Source: Reyranella sp. CPCC 100927 (GTDB lineage: Bacteria; Pseudomonadota; Alphaproteobacteria; Reyranellales; Reyranellaceae). Taken from it: a DNA stretch of 64,000 nucleotides. Within the stretch, counting starts at the first letter, position 1, and every line of letters starts with the position of its first letter. The translations under genes were made by a program, and so were the position numbers. The notes beneath the pieces were generated by a model. That model did not search any database, had not been told where the DNA came from, and saw only the letters and a list, made by a program, of their open reading frames with translations. Shown here one piece after another: positions 45,025-53,405 of the stretch. The stretch is taken from positions 62,001-126,000 of the forward strand of contig NZ_VOHA01000007.1 of the NCBI RefSeq assembly GCF_007859315.1. The letters run 5' to 3'.

Positions 45025-45438
45025 ATGGCAGAGACCGACGCGGCGTCGTCCAAGCCCTCCCGTTCGCCCGATTTCGCGCGGGAACCCATCCTGCGCACCG
45101 TGCCGCAGCCTGCCGACATGAACGGCAATGGCGACATCTTCGGTGGCTGGGTGCTGGCACAAATGGACATCGCCGGCGGGGTGCTGGCATCGCGCAGCGC
45201 CCAGGGACGAACTGCGACCGTCGCCATCACGGCGATGGAATTCGTGCAGCCGATCAAGATCGGCGATCTGGTGAGCGTCTATGGCGAGGTCACGCGCATC
45301 GGCAACACGTCCATTACCGTGAAGATGGAGACGGTCGTGCAGCGCCGGCTCGACCCCACCCCGATCCGGGTCACCGAGGGCACGTTCGTCTACGTTGCCA
45401 TCGACGACAACGGCAAGCCGCGCCAGGTGCCGAAATGA
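45025..45438 (+). CDS. acyl-CoA thioesterase, YciA type
   Basis: 137-residue single hot-dog domain protein. The acyl-CoA thioesterase signature is NGNGDIFGGWVLAQMDIAGGV, with conserved Asn and Asp, followed by MEFVQPIKIGDLVSVYGEV. It hydrolyses acyl-CoAs and is thought to act in lipid turnover. Its TGA overlaps the start of the next gene (ATGA), implying coupled translation with the DUF1007 protein, although the functional connection is not evident. Confidence 0.88.
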   Translation: MAETDAASSKPSRSPDFAREPILRTVPQPADMNGNGDIFGGWVLAQMDIAGGVLASRSAQGRTATVAITAMEFVQPIKIGDLVSVYGEVTRIGNTSITVKMETVVQRRLDPTPIRVTEGTFVYVAIDDNGKPRQVPK

Positions 45439-46124
45439 GGGCGGCAGTGCTGCTGGGCGGACTGCTGTTGCTGTCGCCGCCTGCTCTGGCTCATCCGCAC
45501 GTGCTGATCGACCAGGTCGTGCGCTTCGTCGAGAGCGACGGCGCGTTCACCTATGTCGAAGTCGAATGGCGCTTCGATCCGATGGCAAGCGAACTGGAGA
45601 TCGCGGCCGCCGATGAGAATCGCGACGGCCACCTGTCGCCGAAGGAGGTCAAGGCGCTGTCCGAACTGGCGCTGTCCGAGCTCAAGGAGCTCGGCTACCT
45701 GACCTGGGTCAACACCGGCGACAAGGATTTCCGGCCCAAGGCGCCCACGTTCAATGCGCGCATCGCCGATCCGGCCATCTTCATGCCGCAGGACTGGGCG
45801 CCGACACCGGATGCGCCGGGCGGTCCGACGCCGGCGCCGGGCAATGCCGCGAAGAAGCCGACGGACAAGAACGCCAAGCCCAAGCAGGGGCCGCGCAACC
45901 TGGTCTATACGTTCCGCTACGCGCTGCCCAAGCCGGTCAAGACCGTGGCCGTGAGCGCGGTCGATCCCGAGGACTTCGTACGCATCGAGCTCGACAAGAA
46001 GGCGCCATGGGAAATCGTCGGCGGCAACGCAACCTGTGCCGTCGACAAGAACAACAGCGTGAAATCCGAATACTGGCCCGGCAATCCGTTCTTTGCCGAC
46101 CGGGTGACGTGCAAGCTGCCGTGA
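45435..46124 (+). CDS. DUF1007 family periplasmic protein with EF-hand loop
   Basis: 229-residue secreted protein (signal peptide ending ALAHP). Its DUF1007 pattern is HPHVLIDQVVRFV, EWRFDPMAS, and a canonical calcium-type EF-hand loop DENRDGHLSPKE at residues 55-66. A low-complexity Pro/Ala/Lys-rich insert follows (about 118-155). Such proteins are commonly adjacent to NicO-type Ni/Co transporters, as here (26 bases before the next gene), suggesting a periplasmic metal-associated role (inference). Confidence 0.75.
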   Translation: MRAAVLLGGLLLLSPPALAHPHVLIDQVVRFVESDGAFTYVEVEWRFDPMASELEIAAADENRDGHLSPKEVKALSELALSELKELGYLTWVNTGDKDFRPKAPTFNARIADPAIFMPQDWAPTPDAPGGPTPAPGNAAKKPTDKNAKPKQGPRNLVYTFRYALPKPVKTVAVSAVDPEDFVRIELDKKAPWEIVGGNATCAVDKNNSVKSEYWPGNPFFADRVTCKLP

Positions 46125-46149
46125 TGGCGTTGGGACAGGAGTTGTTGGC

Positions 46150-47133
46150 GTGATGTCCGTGATGTCCAAACGTATGTCCGGCCGCGCCGCGTGGCTGTGG
46201 ATCGGCGCCACCGTCGTGGTGCTGACCCTGCTGGCGCTGGCGTTCGGCGACCTCAGCGCCCAGGTCGGCCGCATTGCCGCCGAGTGGCAGGCGCGGCTGA
46301 ACCGCGAAGTCACGCAGCAGCTGCGGTCGTTGGGCGGCGAGGGCGGTACCGCGGCGCTGTGGGCCCTGATCGCAACAGGCTTCCTCTATGGCATCGTCCA
46401 CACGCTGGGACCGGGCCATGGCAAGGCGGTCGTGGTGGCATACTTCCTCGACGGCACACGCAAGCGCGGCTGGATCGACGGCATCTTCGCCGGTGCCTGG
46501 ATCGCCATCACGCATACGGCCGCGGCGCTGGTGCTGGCCGGCATCCTCGCCGCCATGGGCCGCATGCGGCCGCTCAGCGCCCAGAGCCAGGTTCGTACCG
46601 TCGAGCTGATATCGTATGGGCTGATTGTCGCCATTGGCCTGTGGCGCCTGCACGCCGGCCTGACCGGGCGGCTGCACAACCATGACCACGATCATCACGA
46701 TCATGATCACGGCCATGCCGGGCATGCACACCATCACCACCACGGTGACGACTGTCAGCATCATCATCACGACGGACACGCGGCCACACCGCCGGCACGC
46801 TGGCGGCAGTTCCTGCGGCTCGATGCCGGGCTTGGCCTGCTGACCGCCGCTGGTGTGGCGCCCTGCGCCGGTGCGGTGGTGATGGTGCTGATCGCCTCGG
46901 TGTTCGGCGTCCTGTGGGCCGGCCTGCTGGGCGTGCTGGCCATTGCCGTCGGCATGGCCGGAACCCTGGCCGTGGTGGGCATCGCGTCGATGGCGGCGCA
47001 TCGGTTGCTGATCGGGGATCGCGCGTCGGACACGATCGGTCGGCTGACCACGATCGCGGCGGCGCTGATCGTGATCCTCACCGCCGGCTTCCTGCTGTTG
47101 GGTGCCGTTTACCGGATGGTTGCCGCCGGCTGA
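46150..47133 (+). CDS. NicO-type nickel/cobalt transporter (RcnA/HoxN-like)
   Basis: 327-residue membrane protein of the NicO family. The GIVHTLGPGHGKAVVVAY signature lies in the second segment, and a 33-residue His/Asp-rich cytoplasmic loop (about 177-210, with HHDHDHGHAGHAHHHHHG) could bind metals. The last part has the PCAGAVVMVLIA helix typical of the family. It probably exports Ni or Co. GTG at 46150 or ATG at 46153; AGGAG lies 8 bases before the GTG. The 3' end overlaps the convergent MarR gene by 25 bases. Confidence 0.88.
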   Translation: MMSVMSKRMSGRAAWLWIGATVVVLTLLALAFGDLSAQVGRIAAEWQARLNREVTQQLRSLGGEGGTAALWALIATGFLYGIVHTLGPGHGKAVVVAYFLDGTRKRGWIDGIFAGAWIAITHTAAALVLAGILAAMGRMRPLSAQSQVRTVELISYGLIVAIGLWRLHAGLTGRLHNHDHDHHDHDHGHAGHAHHHHHGDDCQHHHHDGHAATPPARWRQFLRLDAGLGLLTAAGVAPCAGAVVMVLIASVFGVLWAGLLGVLAIAVGMAGTLAVVGIASMAAHRLLIGDRASDTIGRLTTIAAALIVILTAGFLLLGAVYRMVAAG

Positions 47134-47579
47134 GCTTCCTCCTCTCGCAGCGCCGTCTCCAGCGGCTGGCGCAGGTCGCCTTTCAGGCCGGCCTGGCGCC
47201 AGCGCCGTAGCCATTTGTCCTCGATCGCCGTGATCTCGCGTAACGCCGTCTTCACGACCTGGCGGCCCGCCGGGGTGAGGCGGACCAGGCGGGCGCGACC
47301 GTCGGACGGATCGGCGATGCGCTCGACATAGCCGCGCCGCTCCAACTCGGCCACGACTTCGCCCATCGACTGGTGGGTGAGGTGGGCGCGTGCGGCCAGC
47401 ACCGTAAGTCGTGTACCGGCCGGATCGATGTTCTCGAAGATCGGATGGTAGGCCGGCGGCAGGTTGGCGAAGCCCGCGGCCTCCAGGCGTTCGGTGATCT
47501 CGTCGACCATCAGCTGTGACGTCCGCCGGAGCAGGGAAATCAACGTGACGATCCGTTGCGGTTGCTGGGACATGCGCAT
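47109..47579 (-). CDS. MarR family transcriptional regulator
   Basis: 156-residue winged-helix regulator. The recognition region is LTVLAARAHLTHQSMGEVVAELERRGYVERIADPSDGRARLVRLT, with the DGRARLV wing typical of MarR (given in parts). ATG at 47579 or 47573. It is divergent from the PNPOx-like gene, and the 89-base gap contains two matched 13-base palindromes that make a likely double operator. It is convergent with the NicO gene, overlapping by 25 bases. Confidence 0.9.
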   Translation of the reverse strand: MRMSQQPQRIVTLISLLRRTSQLMVDEITERLEAAGFANLPPAYHPIFENIDPAGTRLTVLAARAHLTHQSMGEVVAELERRGYVERIADPSDGRARLVRLTPAGRQVVKTALREITAIEDKWLRRWRQAGLKGDLRQPLETALREEEAQPAATIR

Positions 47580-47581
47580 TC

Positions 47582-47627
47582 TTGACTTATGCAGGTTGCC
47601 TGCCTATATTAGGCAGGTAACCTGCAT
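47582..47627 (+). promoter_or_regulatory. MarR double operator overlapping a sigma-70 promoter
   Basis: A 39-base near-perfect dyad (47589-47606 with 47610-47627; one mismatch) contains two 13-base palindromes, GCAGG-TTG-CCTGC (47591-47603) and GCAGG-TAA-CCTGC (47613-47625), centred 22 bases apart. The plus-strand promoter TTGACT (47582-47587), 17 bases, TATATT (47605-47610) is covered by both sites, so the MarR protein bound here should repress the PNPOx-like gene and itself. Confidence 0.8.
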
Positions 47628-47668
47628 AATAGCACGTTGATCCGCCAAGGGATACAGGAGGAGGCGAA

Positions 47669-48148
47669 ATGTCGGAAACGGAACAGCTGCGCCAGGCTGT
47701 GCGGGCGGCGATCGCGGACAACACGTTCTGCACGCTGGCGACGTCGTCGGCCGCGAACCGACCGCATGTCGTGGGCGTTCTCTACGTGGCGGTGGATGGC
47801 GTGCTCTATGTCAGCACATCGGACACCAGCATCAAGGCGCGCAACATCGGGCAGAATCCGCATGTGGCCGTGTGCATTCCGCTACCGCCGCAGCCCGGGC
47901 TGCCGCCGCTGTGCGTTCAGTTCCAGGGCACGGCCGAAGTCTGCGCCCTGCAGGATCCGCGCATGGTTGCCTTGCTGGGCACGGGGCAGCTGGATGCGAT
48001 CACCGGTCATGGTGCGCTCGATGTGCCGGGCAGCTGTCTGCTGCGCATCACCCCGGGCCGCCGCGTGGCGACCTATGGTGTTGGCGTGCCGTTGGACGAA
48101 CTGATGCGCGATCCCATGCACGCCGACCGCAGCGTGGTGCTGTCATGA
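47669..48148 (+). CDS. PNPOx-like flavin-binding family protein
   Basis: 159-residue split-barrel protein of the pyridoxamine-5'-phosphate-oxidase-like group. Features are NTFCTLATSSAANRPHVVGVLYVAVDGVLYVST and the NIGQNPHVAVCIPLPPQPG segment (given in parts). Relatives bind FMN, F420 or heme; function is unknown. Its stop overlaps the next start (ATGA). MarR-controlled by inference from the double operator upstream; such arrangements often respond to phenolic or quinone stress. Confidence 0.7.
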   Translation: MSETEQLRQAVRAAIADNTFCTLATSSAANRPHVVGVLYVAVDGVLYVSTSDTSIKARNIGQNPHVAVCIPLPPQPGLPPLCVQFQGTAEVCALQDPRMVALLGTGQLDAITGHGALDVPGSCLLRITPGRRVATYGVGVPLDELMRDPMHADRSVVLS

Positions 48149-48654
48149 TCAGTGGCGGCGTGCTGTTCACGTTGACGCTCGTCACGGCGCTGGGCTGCGG
48201 GCTGGTGGCGGGAATCTTCTATGCGTTCTCGACCTTCGTGATGGGTGCGCTCGCGCGGCTGGTGCCGGCGCAGGGCATCGCGGCCATGAATTCGATCAAT
48301 GTCGTGGTGATCAATCCGTGGTTCGGCGGCGTCTTCTTCGGCACGGCGGCGGCATGCGCGGTCCTCGCCGTGGCGGCGCTGCTGATGTGGCACAAGCCGG
48401 GAAGTACCTACGTGATCATCGCCGCGCTGCTTTATATCGTCGGCGCTCTGGGGATCACCATGGCGTTCAATGTGCCGCGCAACAATGCGCTCGCGGCCGT
48501 CGACCCGGCGAGCGCCGATGGCGCCCGCCTGTGGGCCGACTACGTCGTCACCTGGACCTTCTGGAACCACGTGCGCACAATCGCGCCGTTGCTGGCAACG
48601 GCGCTGCTGATCCTGGCGATCTGGGTGGGGCGCGACAGCCAGGTCGCGCCCTGA
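48145..48654 (+). CDS. DUF1772-type membrane protein (anthrone-oxygenase-like)
   Basis: 169-residue membrane protein with about four helices, resembling DUF1772. The start LVTALGCGLVAGIFYAFSTFVMGALARL and the central TMAFNVPRNNALAAVDP are typical. Some members are called anthrone-oxygenase-like; the reaction here is unknown. It is translationally coupled to the PNPOx-like gene and ends a MarR-regulated operon. A palindromic repeat follows 6 bases after the stop, before the convergent amidase gene. Confidence 0.7.
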   Translation: MISGGVLFTLTLVTALGCGLVAGIFYAFSTFVMGALARLVPAQGIAAMNSINVVVINPWFGGVFFGTAAACAVLAVAALLMWHKPGSTYVIIAALLYIVGALGITMAFNVPRNNALAAVDPASADGARLWADYVVTWTFWNHVRTIAPLLATALLILAIWVGRDSQVAP

Positions 48655-48660
48655 GTGCAG

Positions 48661-48764
48661 GACCCAGCCGTCATCCCGAGCGCAGCGAGGGATCTTTCGA
48701 TGCAGGCACACCTGTGCGTTACCGGCAGAAGATCCCTCGCTGCGCTCGGGATGACGGCTGGGTC
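48661..48764. repeat. extragenic palindrome, family 1, copy C
   Basis: Perfect 36-base arms (48661-48696 and 48729-48764) contain the same CCCGAGCGCAGCGAGGGATC core, and the loop again holds a small palindrome (GCACA-CC-TGTGC). It separates convergent genes. TGACGCGTGATTCC follows (48767-48780), as after copy D. Confidence 0.9.
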
Positions 48765-48795
48765 AGTGACGCGTGATTCCGGTTACTGGTCCGAA

Positions 48796-50214
48796 CTACA
48801 AGCCGATGGTCCCGAGATTGGGCTTGGCCTTGTGGAAGCCGGTGGCATCCTGGAACGCCTTGCCCAGCTTGAGCACGGCCGCCTCGTCATAAGGCTTGCC
48901 GAGGATCTGCACCGAGACGGGCAGTCCGCCGGACAGGCCGGCCGGCATGGCGAGGCCGCACAGGCCCAGATAGTTGCCCACGCGCGTATAGAGTGGCGGG
49001 ATCGGCGCCTGTTCGTCGATCTCCGCCAGCGGCGCGGCAGGGATCGGCACGGTCGGCAACAGGACCGCATCGTGATAGCGGAACTGCTCCGCGAACGCGC
49101 GCCGCCGCTGGGCCATCAGGCGCAGTTCGGCGGCGTAGGCGCCGGGTTCGATCGTGCGGCCATTCTGGACGCGGGCGCGCACCGCCGGCCCGATCGGCAG
49201 CTTGGCATCGTCGATGTAGTCCTTGTGCAGCGCGAACGCTTCCGAACCGCTGATCGCCGTCGTGCTCGACATGACGTTGAAGAACCATTCCGGCATGCGC
49301 ACGATCTCGACCTGGGCGCCCAGGCCCTCGAATGTCTTCGCGGCCTGCTGCCAGGCGGCCTTGACGTCGGCGTGCGTGTTGGGCGTGTCGGGCAGCGAGG
49401 CCGGGTCAGGCAGCGCGATGCGCATGCCGCGTACATCGGTGCCCGACCGTACGGCGGCCGTGAAATCCTCCAGCGGTTGTTCCAACGTTATCGGGTCGCG
49501 CGGATCGGGGCCGGCCAGCGCATTGAGCAGCAGGGCGCAATCCTCGACGCTGCGCGCCATCGGGCCGATCGAATCCAGGGTCCAACTCAGCAGCAGGGTT
49601 CCGTGGAGGCTGATGCGGCCGAAGGTGACCTTCAGTCCGACGATGCCGTTGAAGGCGCTGGGAATGCGCACCGAGCCGCCGGTGTCGCTGCCGATGCCGG
49701 CCGGCACCAGCCGCGCGGCCACCGCCACGCCGGTGCCGCTCGACGAGCCGCCCGGTGCGCGCTGCGTCTTGAGGTCCCAGGGATTCCACGGCGCGCCCAT
49801 GTGCGGATTGGTGCCCCAGCCGCCATAGGCCCATTCGACCATGTGCAGCTTGCCCATGGGAATCATGCCGGCGGCCAGCAGGCGTTCGGCGGTCGCCGAC
49901 GTCTGGGTGGCGACGCGCTTCTCCCACACCTTGGAGCCGCCGGTGCCGACGCGTCCGGCGACATCGCACAGATCCTTCAGCGCGATCGGCAGGCCGTGCA
50001 GGGGACCGACCGGCAGGCCGGTGGCGCGCACCGCGTCGGCTGCATCGGCCAACGCGCGGGCCTCGTTGCGGTAGACCTCGACGAAGCTGTGCAGCTTGCC
50101 GTCGCCCTTGTCGATGCGGTCCAGGAACACATCGATGATCTGGCGACTGGAGAATCTCTTGGCGGCCAGGCCGGCGGACAGCTCGGCCAGGGTCAACTCG
50201 GCGATATCGGACAT
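48796..50214 (-). CDS. amidase signature family hydrolase
   Basis: 472-residue serine hydrolase of the amidase signature family. The catalytic triad is Lys80 (ALKDL), the cis-serine in RAPGGSSSG (about 157-159), and Ser181 in SDTGGSVRIP. It hydrolyses amides; the specificity cannot be inferred, and GatA is excluded by the lack of GatB/C nearby. Its start lies 11 bases downstream of the TRAP dctM stop, so it may be cotranscribed with that operon and act on the imported compound (inference). Confidence 0.9.
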   Translation of the reverse strand: MSDIAELTLAELSAGLAAKRFSSRQIIDVFLDRIDKGDGKLHSFVEVYRNEARALADAADAVRATGLPVGPLHGLPIALKDLCDVAGRVGTGGSKVWEKRVATQTSATAERLLAAGMIPMGKLHMVEWAYGGWGTNPHMGAPWNPWDLKTQRAPGGSSSGTGVAVAARLVPAGIGSDTGGSVRIPSAFNGIVGLKVTFGRISLHGTLLLSWTLDSIGPMARSVEDCALLLNALAGPDPRDPITLEQPLEDFTAAVRSGTDVRGMRIALPDPASLPDTPNTHADVKAAWQQAAKTFEGLGAQVEIVRMPEWFFNVMSSTTAISGSEAFALHKDYIDDAKLPIGPAVRARVQNGRTIEPGAYAAELRLMAQRRRAFAEQFRYHDAVLLPTVPIPAAPLAEIDEQAPIPPLYTRVGNYLGLCGLAMPAGLSGGLPVSVQILGKPYDEAAVLKLGKAFQDATGFHKAKPNLGTIGL

Positions 50215-50224
50215 CACACTTCCC

Positions 50225-51520
50225 TCAATCAGCGACGATGAAAGTCACCAGCTGAGGGTAAGCCGTGAGCAGGGCGACGGTCAAAATATCGGCGAGCACA
50301 AAAGGCCAGATCCCGCGGAATACGTCACCCAGCGGGATGTCGGGTCGCACGCCATTGACAACATAGCAGGCCAGCCCCACCGGCGGCGTCAGCAGGCCGA
50401 TGCCGCACAGCTTCACCACCATGATGCCGAACCAGATCGGGTCGTAGCCCAGCGCCATCACCACCGGATAGAACACCGGCAGGGTCAGCAGCATCATGCC
50501 GATGGCATCCATGAACATGCCGAGGATGAAGTACACGAGGTAGATGGCGATGATCACCATCACCGGCGGCAGGGCGAGATCGACGACCCAGCTCGCGAAG
50601 GCATCCGGCAGGCGCGCGAAGCCCAGGAAGCGCACGAAGATCAGCACGCCCCAGATGATCGTGAAGATCATCACCGTGAGCTTGGCCGAGTCGAGCAGGG
50701 CGCCTTTCAGATCGCCCCATTTCATGCCGTACCACAGCGCGAAGCAGAACACCGAGAAGGCGCCCAGCGCGCCGGCCTCGGTGGGCGTTGCCCAGCCCCA
50801 CAGCATGCTGGTGAAGATCAGCCCGATGACGATCCAGATCGGCGCCGTGCCGGGCAGGGACTCGAAGCGCTGCGCCCAGCTGTAGCCGGTGATGCGCGGA
50901 CCGATGTCGGGATTGCGGGCACAGCGGATGTAGACGATCGCCGAGTACACCAGCGCCGAGATGAAGCCCGGCACGAAGCCGGCGACCAGCAGCTTGCCGA
51001 TCGAGACCTCGACCAGGATGCCGTAGATCACCAGCAGGGCCGAGGGCGGGATCAGCGAGTCGAGCGTCGAGCCGGCGGCCACCACGCCGGCCGCCAGGCG
51101 ACGATCGTACTTCGCCTTCAGCATCTCGGGGATGGCGACGCGCGAGAAGACGGCGGCCGCCGCGGTGCTGGCGCCCGAGACCGCGGAGAATGCCGCCACG
51201 GCGAAGATGGTGCCGATCGCCAGCCCACCCGGCAGCCAGCCGAACCAGCGTCGCGCCGCCTCGAAGCTGGTCTCGGTCATGCGTGCGTAGTAGGCGAGGT
51301 AGCCGATCAGGATGAACATCGGCAGTACCGACAGCGTGTACTTCACCGATTTGTCGAAGGGTATCGTGCCGGCGGTCATCAGGCCGGCGATGGGATTGGG
51401 CAGCATCACCATCAGTCCGACGGTGCCCACCAGCGCCGCCGCGAAGGCGATGCGTACACCGATGATCGCCAGCCCGACGAGACAGGCAGCGCCGATCATG
51501 CCGATCGTCAGCGGTTCCAT
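50225..51520 (-). CDS. TRAP transporter large permease, DctM type
   Basis: 431-residue DctM permease of a second TRAP system (VGLAIIGVRIAFAAALVG start, AGSTLDSLIPPSALLVIYGI, LGMFMDAIGMMLLTLPVFYPV). It is 3 bases after the dctQ stop and 10 bases before the amidase gene, implying one transcript with a possible processing enzyme. Its substrate is unknown. Confidence 0.93.
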   Translation of the reverse strand: MEPLTIGMIGAACLVGLAIIGVRIAFAAALVGTVGLMVMLPNPIAGLMTAGTIPFDKSVKYTLSVLPMFILIGYLAYYARMTETSFEAARRWFGWLPGGLAIGTIFAVAAFSAVSGASTAAAAVFSRVAIPEMLKAKYDRRLAAGVVAAGSTLDSLIPPSALLVIYGILVEVSIGKLLVAGFVPGFISALVYSAIVYIRCARNPDIGPRITGYSWAQRFESLPGTAPIWIVIGLIFTSMLWGWATPTEAGALGAFSVFCFALWYGMKWGDLKGALLDSAKLTVMIFTIIWGVLIFVRFLGFARLPDAFASWVVDLALPPVMVIIAIYLVYFILGMFMDAIGMMLLTLPVFYPVVMALGYDPIWFGIMVVKLCGIGLLTPPVGLACYVVNGVRPDIPLGDVFRGIWPFVLADILTVALLTAYPQLVTFIVAD

Positions 51521-51523
51521 GTG

Positions 51524-52186
51524 TCAGCCCCGTTTTCTTTGCCGCTGTTCGATCTCGAGCGCGCGCATGGCGTCGTCGATCTCCTTGCGCGCCGCCTCGG
51601 CCATGCTCTGTGCGACCGGCACTGCCACCGGCGTGCGCGTCGGGTCCAGGAACAGGCGCAGATAGCCCGCCAGCTGCAGCAGCAGCCGCAGCCAGAGCGT
51701 GGCAAGCGCCACCGGCACGACCAGCTTGGCGGGCCACAGCGGCAGCTTGATATCCATGCTCGAGTCGCCGATGCGCCAGGCGCGCTCGAAATTCTGCCAG
51801 GTGCTGTAGACCAGCAGCCCGATGACCACGAGCCCGATGACCACGGCGAGTGACTCGAAGAACCACAGCCGCCGCCCGCGCAGGGTGCCCAGCACGATCT
51901 CCATGCGGATATGGCCGCCCTGGCTCTGGCAGTAGGAGATGCCGGCGATGGCATAGAGGATGGCGAAGAACTCGATCCAGTCGATATAGCCGTCGATCGG
52001 GAAGTCGAAGACCGTGCGGCCCAGGATCTGGATCATGCCCACGATCATCAGCACGAAGATCGAGAGCGCGGCGAGCAGGTTCAGCCCTTCCTCGAGCCGG
52101 CCATACCAGTAGTCGAGCCGCGCGATCAGCGGCGCGTCAGCCGGCGGCCGGCCGGCGCTGGGCGAAGTGCCATGTGCGGCGGCCAC
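51524..52186 (-). CDS. TRAP transporter small permease, DctQ type
   Basis: 220-residue DctQ protein. The conserved YIDWIEFFAILYAIAGISYCQSQGGHIRMEI segment and four helices are visible. The start is GTG at 52186, supported by AGGAGG 4 bases upstream on the minus strand. It has a longer C-terminus than the first copy. A palindromic repeat separates it from the binding-protein gene. Confidence 0.88.
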   Translation of the reverse strand: MAAAHGTSPSAGRPPADAPLIARLDYWYGRLEEGLNLLAALSIFVLMIVGMIQILGRTVFDFPIDGYIDWIEFFAILYAIAGISYCQSQGGHIRMEIVLGTLRGRRLWFFESLAVVIGLVVIGLLVYSTWQNFERAWRIGDSSMDIKLPLWPAKLVVPVALATLWLRLLLQLAGYLRLFLDPTRTPVAVPVAQSMAEAARKEIDDAMRALEIEQRQRKRG

Positions 52187-52206
52187 GAAGCCTCCTGATG
52201 TGTTGT

Positions 52207-52290
52207 CCGGGAGCGCGGGCGTCCCGCCCGCTCATGTCAGATGAAAGCAAGGCTTTTGTCCGGATGCGGGCGAGATGCCCGCGCTCCCGG
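52207..52290. repeat. extragenic palindrome, family 2, copy 2
   Basis: 25-base arms (52207-52231 and 52266-52290; two mismatches) contain CCGGGAGCGCGGGCGTCCCG and its complement, as in copy 1. The right arm ends 3 bases from the dctP stop (52294), and the left arm lies 20 bases before the dctQ start. It fills the dctP-dctQ junction of the second TRAP operon. Confidence 0.85.
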
Positions 52291-52293
52291 GGC

Positions 52294-53337
52294 TCAGCTC
52301 TTCTTGGCGGCGTCGCTCGCCGACTTGAGGATCAGGTCGAGCAGTTCCTGGGCAGGAATGCCCTTGGCCGACATGTCCTTCACCCACTTTTCCCACACCG
52401 GCTTGCCGCCGACCTCGCGGAAGGCCTCGAGGTCCTTGTCGCTATAGGTGACGAACTCGATCCCGCTCTTCTTGAACAGCGGCAGGTATTTCGCGTCCGC
52501 TTCGCTGTAGCCCTTGATCAGGTTGTCCTTGATGTGCGGCCGTGCTTCGTCGAACAGCGCCTTGTAGGCCGCCGGCAGCTTGGCCCAGGCGTCCTTGTTG
52601 ATCAGGATCGGGCAGGCCTGCGTGCCGGGCGCCATGTTGGTGGTGAACCACTTGCTGATCTCGTACGTCTTGTACGAGCCGTGCGCGTAGGTGCTGGGAA
52701 ACGACACGGCATCGACCGCGCCACGCTCCAGGGCCGTGTAGACCTCGGTCGCGTCGACCGAGGTCGGCACGGCGCCAAGATTGCGCATGGCCTCGCCGAT
52801 GCCGCCGATGGCGCGGACCCGCAGGCCCTTGAAGTCGGCCAGTGTCTTGGGTGGCTTGCCACGGCCCATGAACTCGTACTGCGGCAGCAGGCTGGAGACG
52901 TAGAACGTGGCGTTCCACTTGCCCATTTCCTGCTGGATATAGGGATGCTTGTGGTAGGCGTCGTGCACCTTCCACTGCGTTTCGAAGTCGGGCAGCGGCA
53001 GGAAGGGCAGGTCGAGCCCCGTGTAGGCCGGCTGCTTGTCGGGGTGATACGACGAGCAGATCATCGTCATGTCGAGGCCGCCGACCGACAGGATGTCGAG
53101 CAGCTCCTTGGGACCGCCGAAGCTCTCATAGCCGATGGCGATCGCGAACTTGCCGCCGGTGCGCTCCTTGACGTGCTTGGCCAGCGTCTCGACACCGGCC
53201 GTGGCGGCGCGCGGCTTGCCCCATGTCGCCAGCTTCCAGTTGAGCTTGGGCCCATCGACGGTCTGCGCGCCGGCATTCGACACGGCGGCCAGCAGGAGCG
53301 CAACAGCGCCCGCCGCGATCTTCCACGGATACGTCAT
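52294..53337 (-). CDS. TRAP transporter substrate-binding protein, DctP type
   Basis: 347-residue periplasmic receptor with a signal peptide (SNAGAQ). The features are LNWKLATWGKPRAATAGVETLAKHV, the conserved arginine in FKGLRVRAIGGIGEAM and VYTALERGAVDAVSFPSTYA. It resembles DctP proteins of the aromatic/keto-acid subgroup more than classic dicarboxylate binders, but this is uncertain. First gene of the second TRAP operon; GGGAGG lies before the ATG, and a 10-base dyad lies upstream. Confidence 0.92.
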   Translation of the reverse strand: MTYPWKIAAGAVALLLAAVSNAGAQTVDGPKLNWKLATWGKPRAATAGVETLAKHVKERTGGKFAIAIGYESFGGPKELLDILSVGGLDMTMICSSYHPDKQPAYTGLDLPFLPLPDFETQWKVHDAYHKHPYIQQEMGKWNATFYVSSLLPQYEFMGRGKPPKTLADFKGLRVRAIGGIGEAMRNLGAVPTSVDATEVYTALERGAVDAVSFPSTYAHGSYKTYEISKWFTTNMAPGTQACPILINKDAWAKLPAAYKALFDEARPHIKDNLIKGYSEADAKYLPLFKKSGIEFVTYSDKDLEAFREVGGKPVWEKWVKDMSAKGIPAQELLDLILKSASDAAKKS

Positions 53338-53405
53338 GACGTCCTCCCGACAAACAATGGGCGGCGTTGTCCGCCGCTCCGTGCTCTGATGTTAGACCGT
53401 GTCCT

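Noticed and set aside
48796-50214. Amidase gene as GatA of the aminoacyl-tRNA amidotransferase
   Set aside because: GatB and GatC are absent, and the gene lies in a TRAP operon; the signature is shared by all amidases.
50096-51853. A 585-codon open frame on the plus strand
   Set aside because: It is antisense to the second TRAP dctM and dctQ genes; the translation is almost all polar residues.
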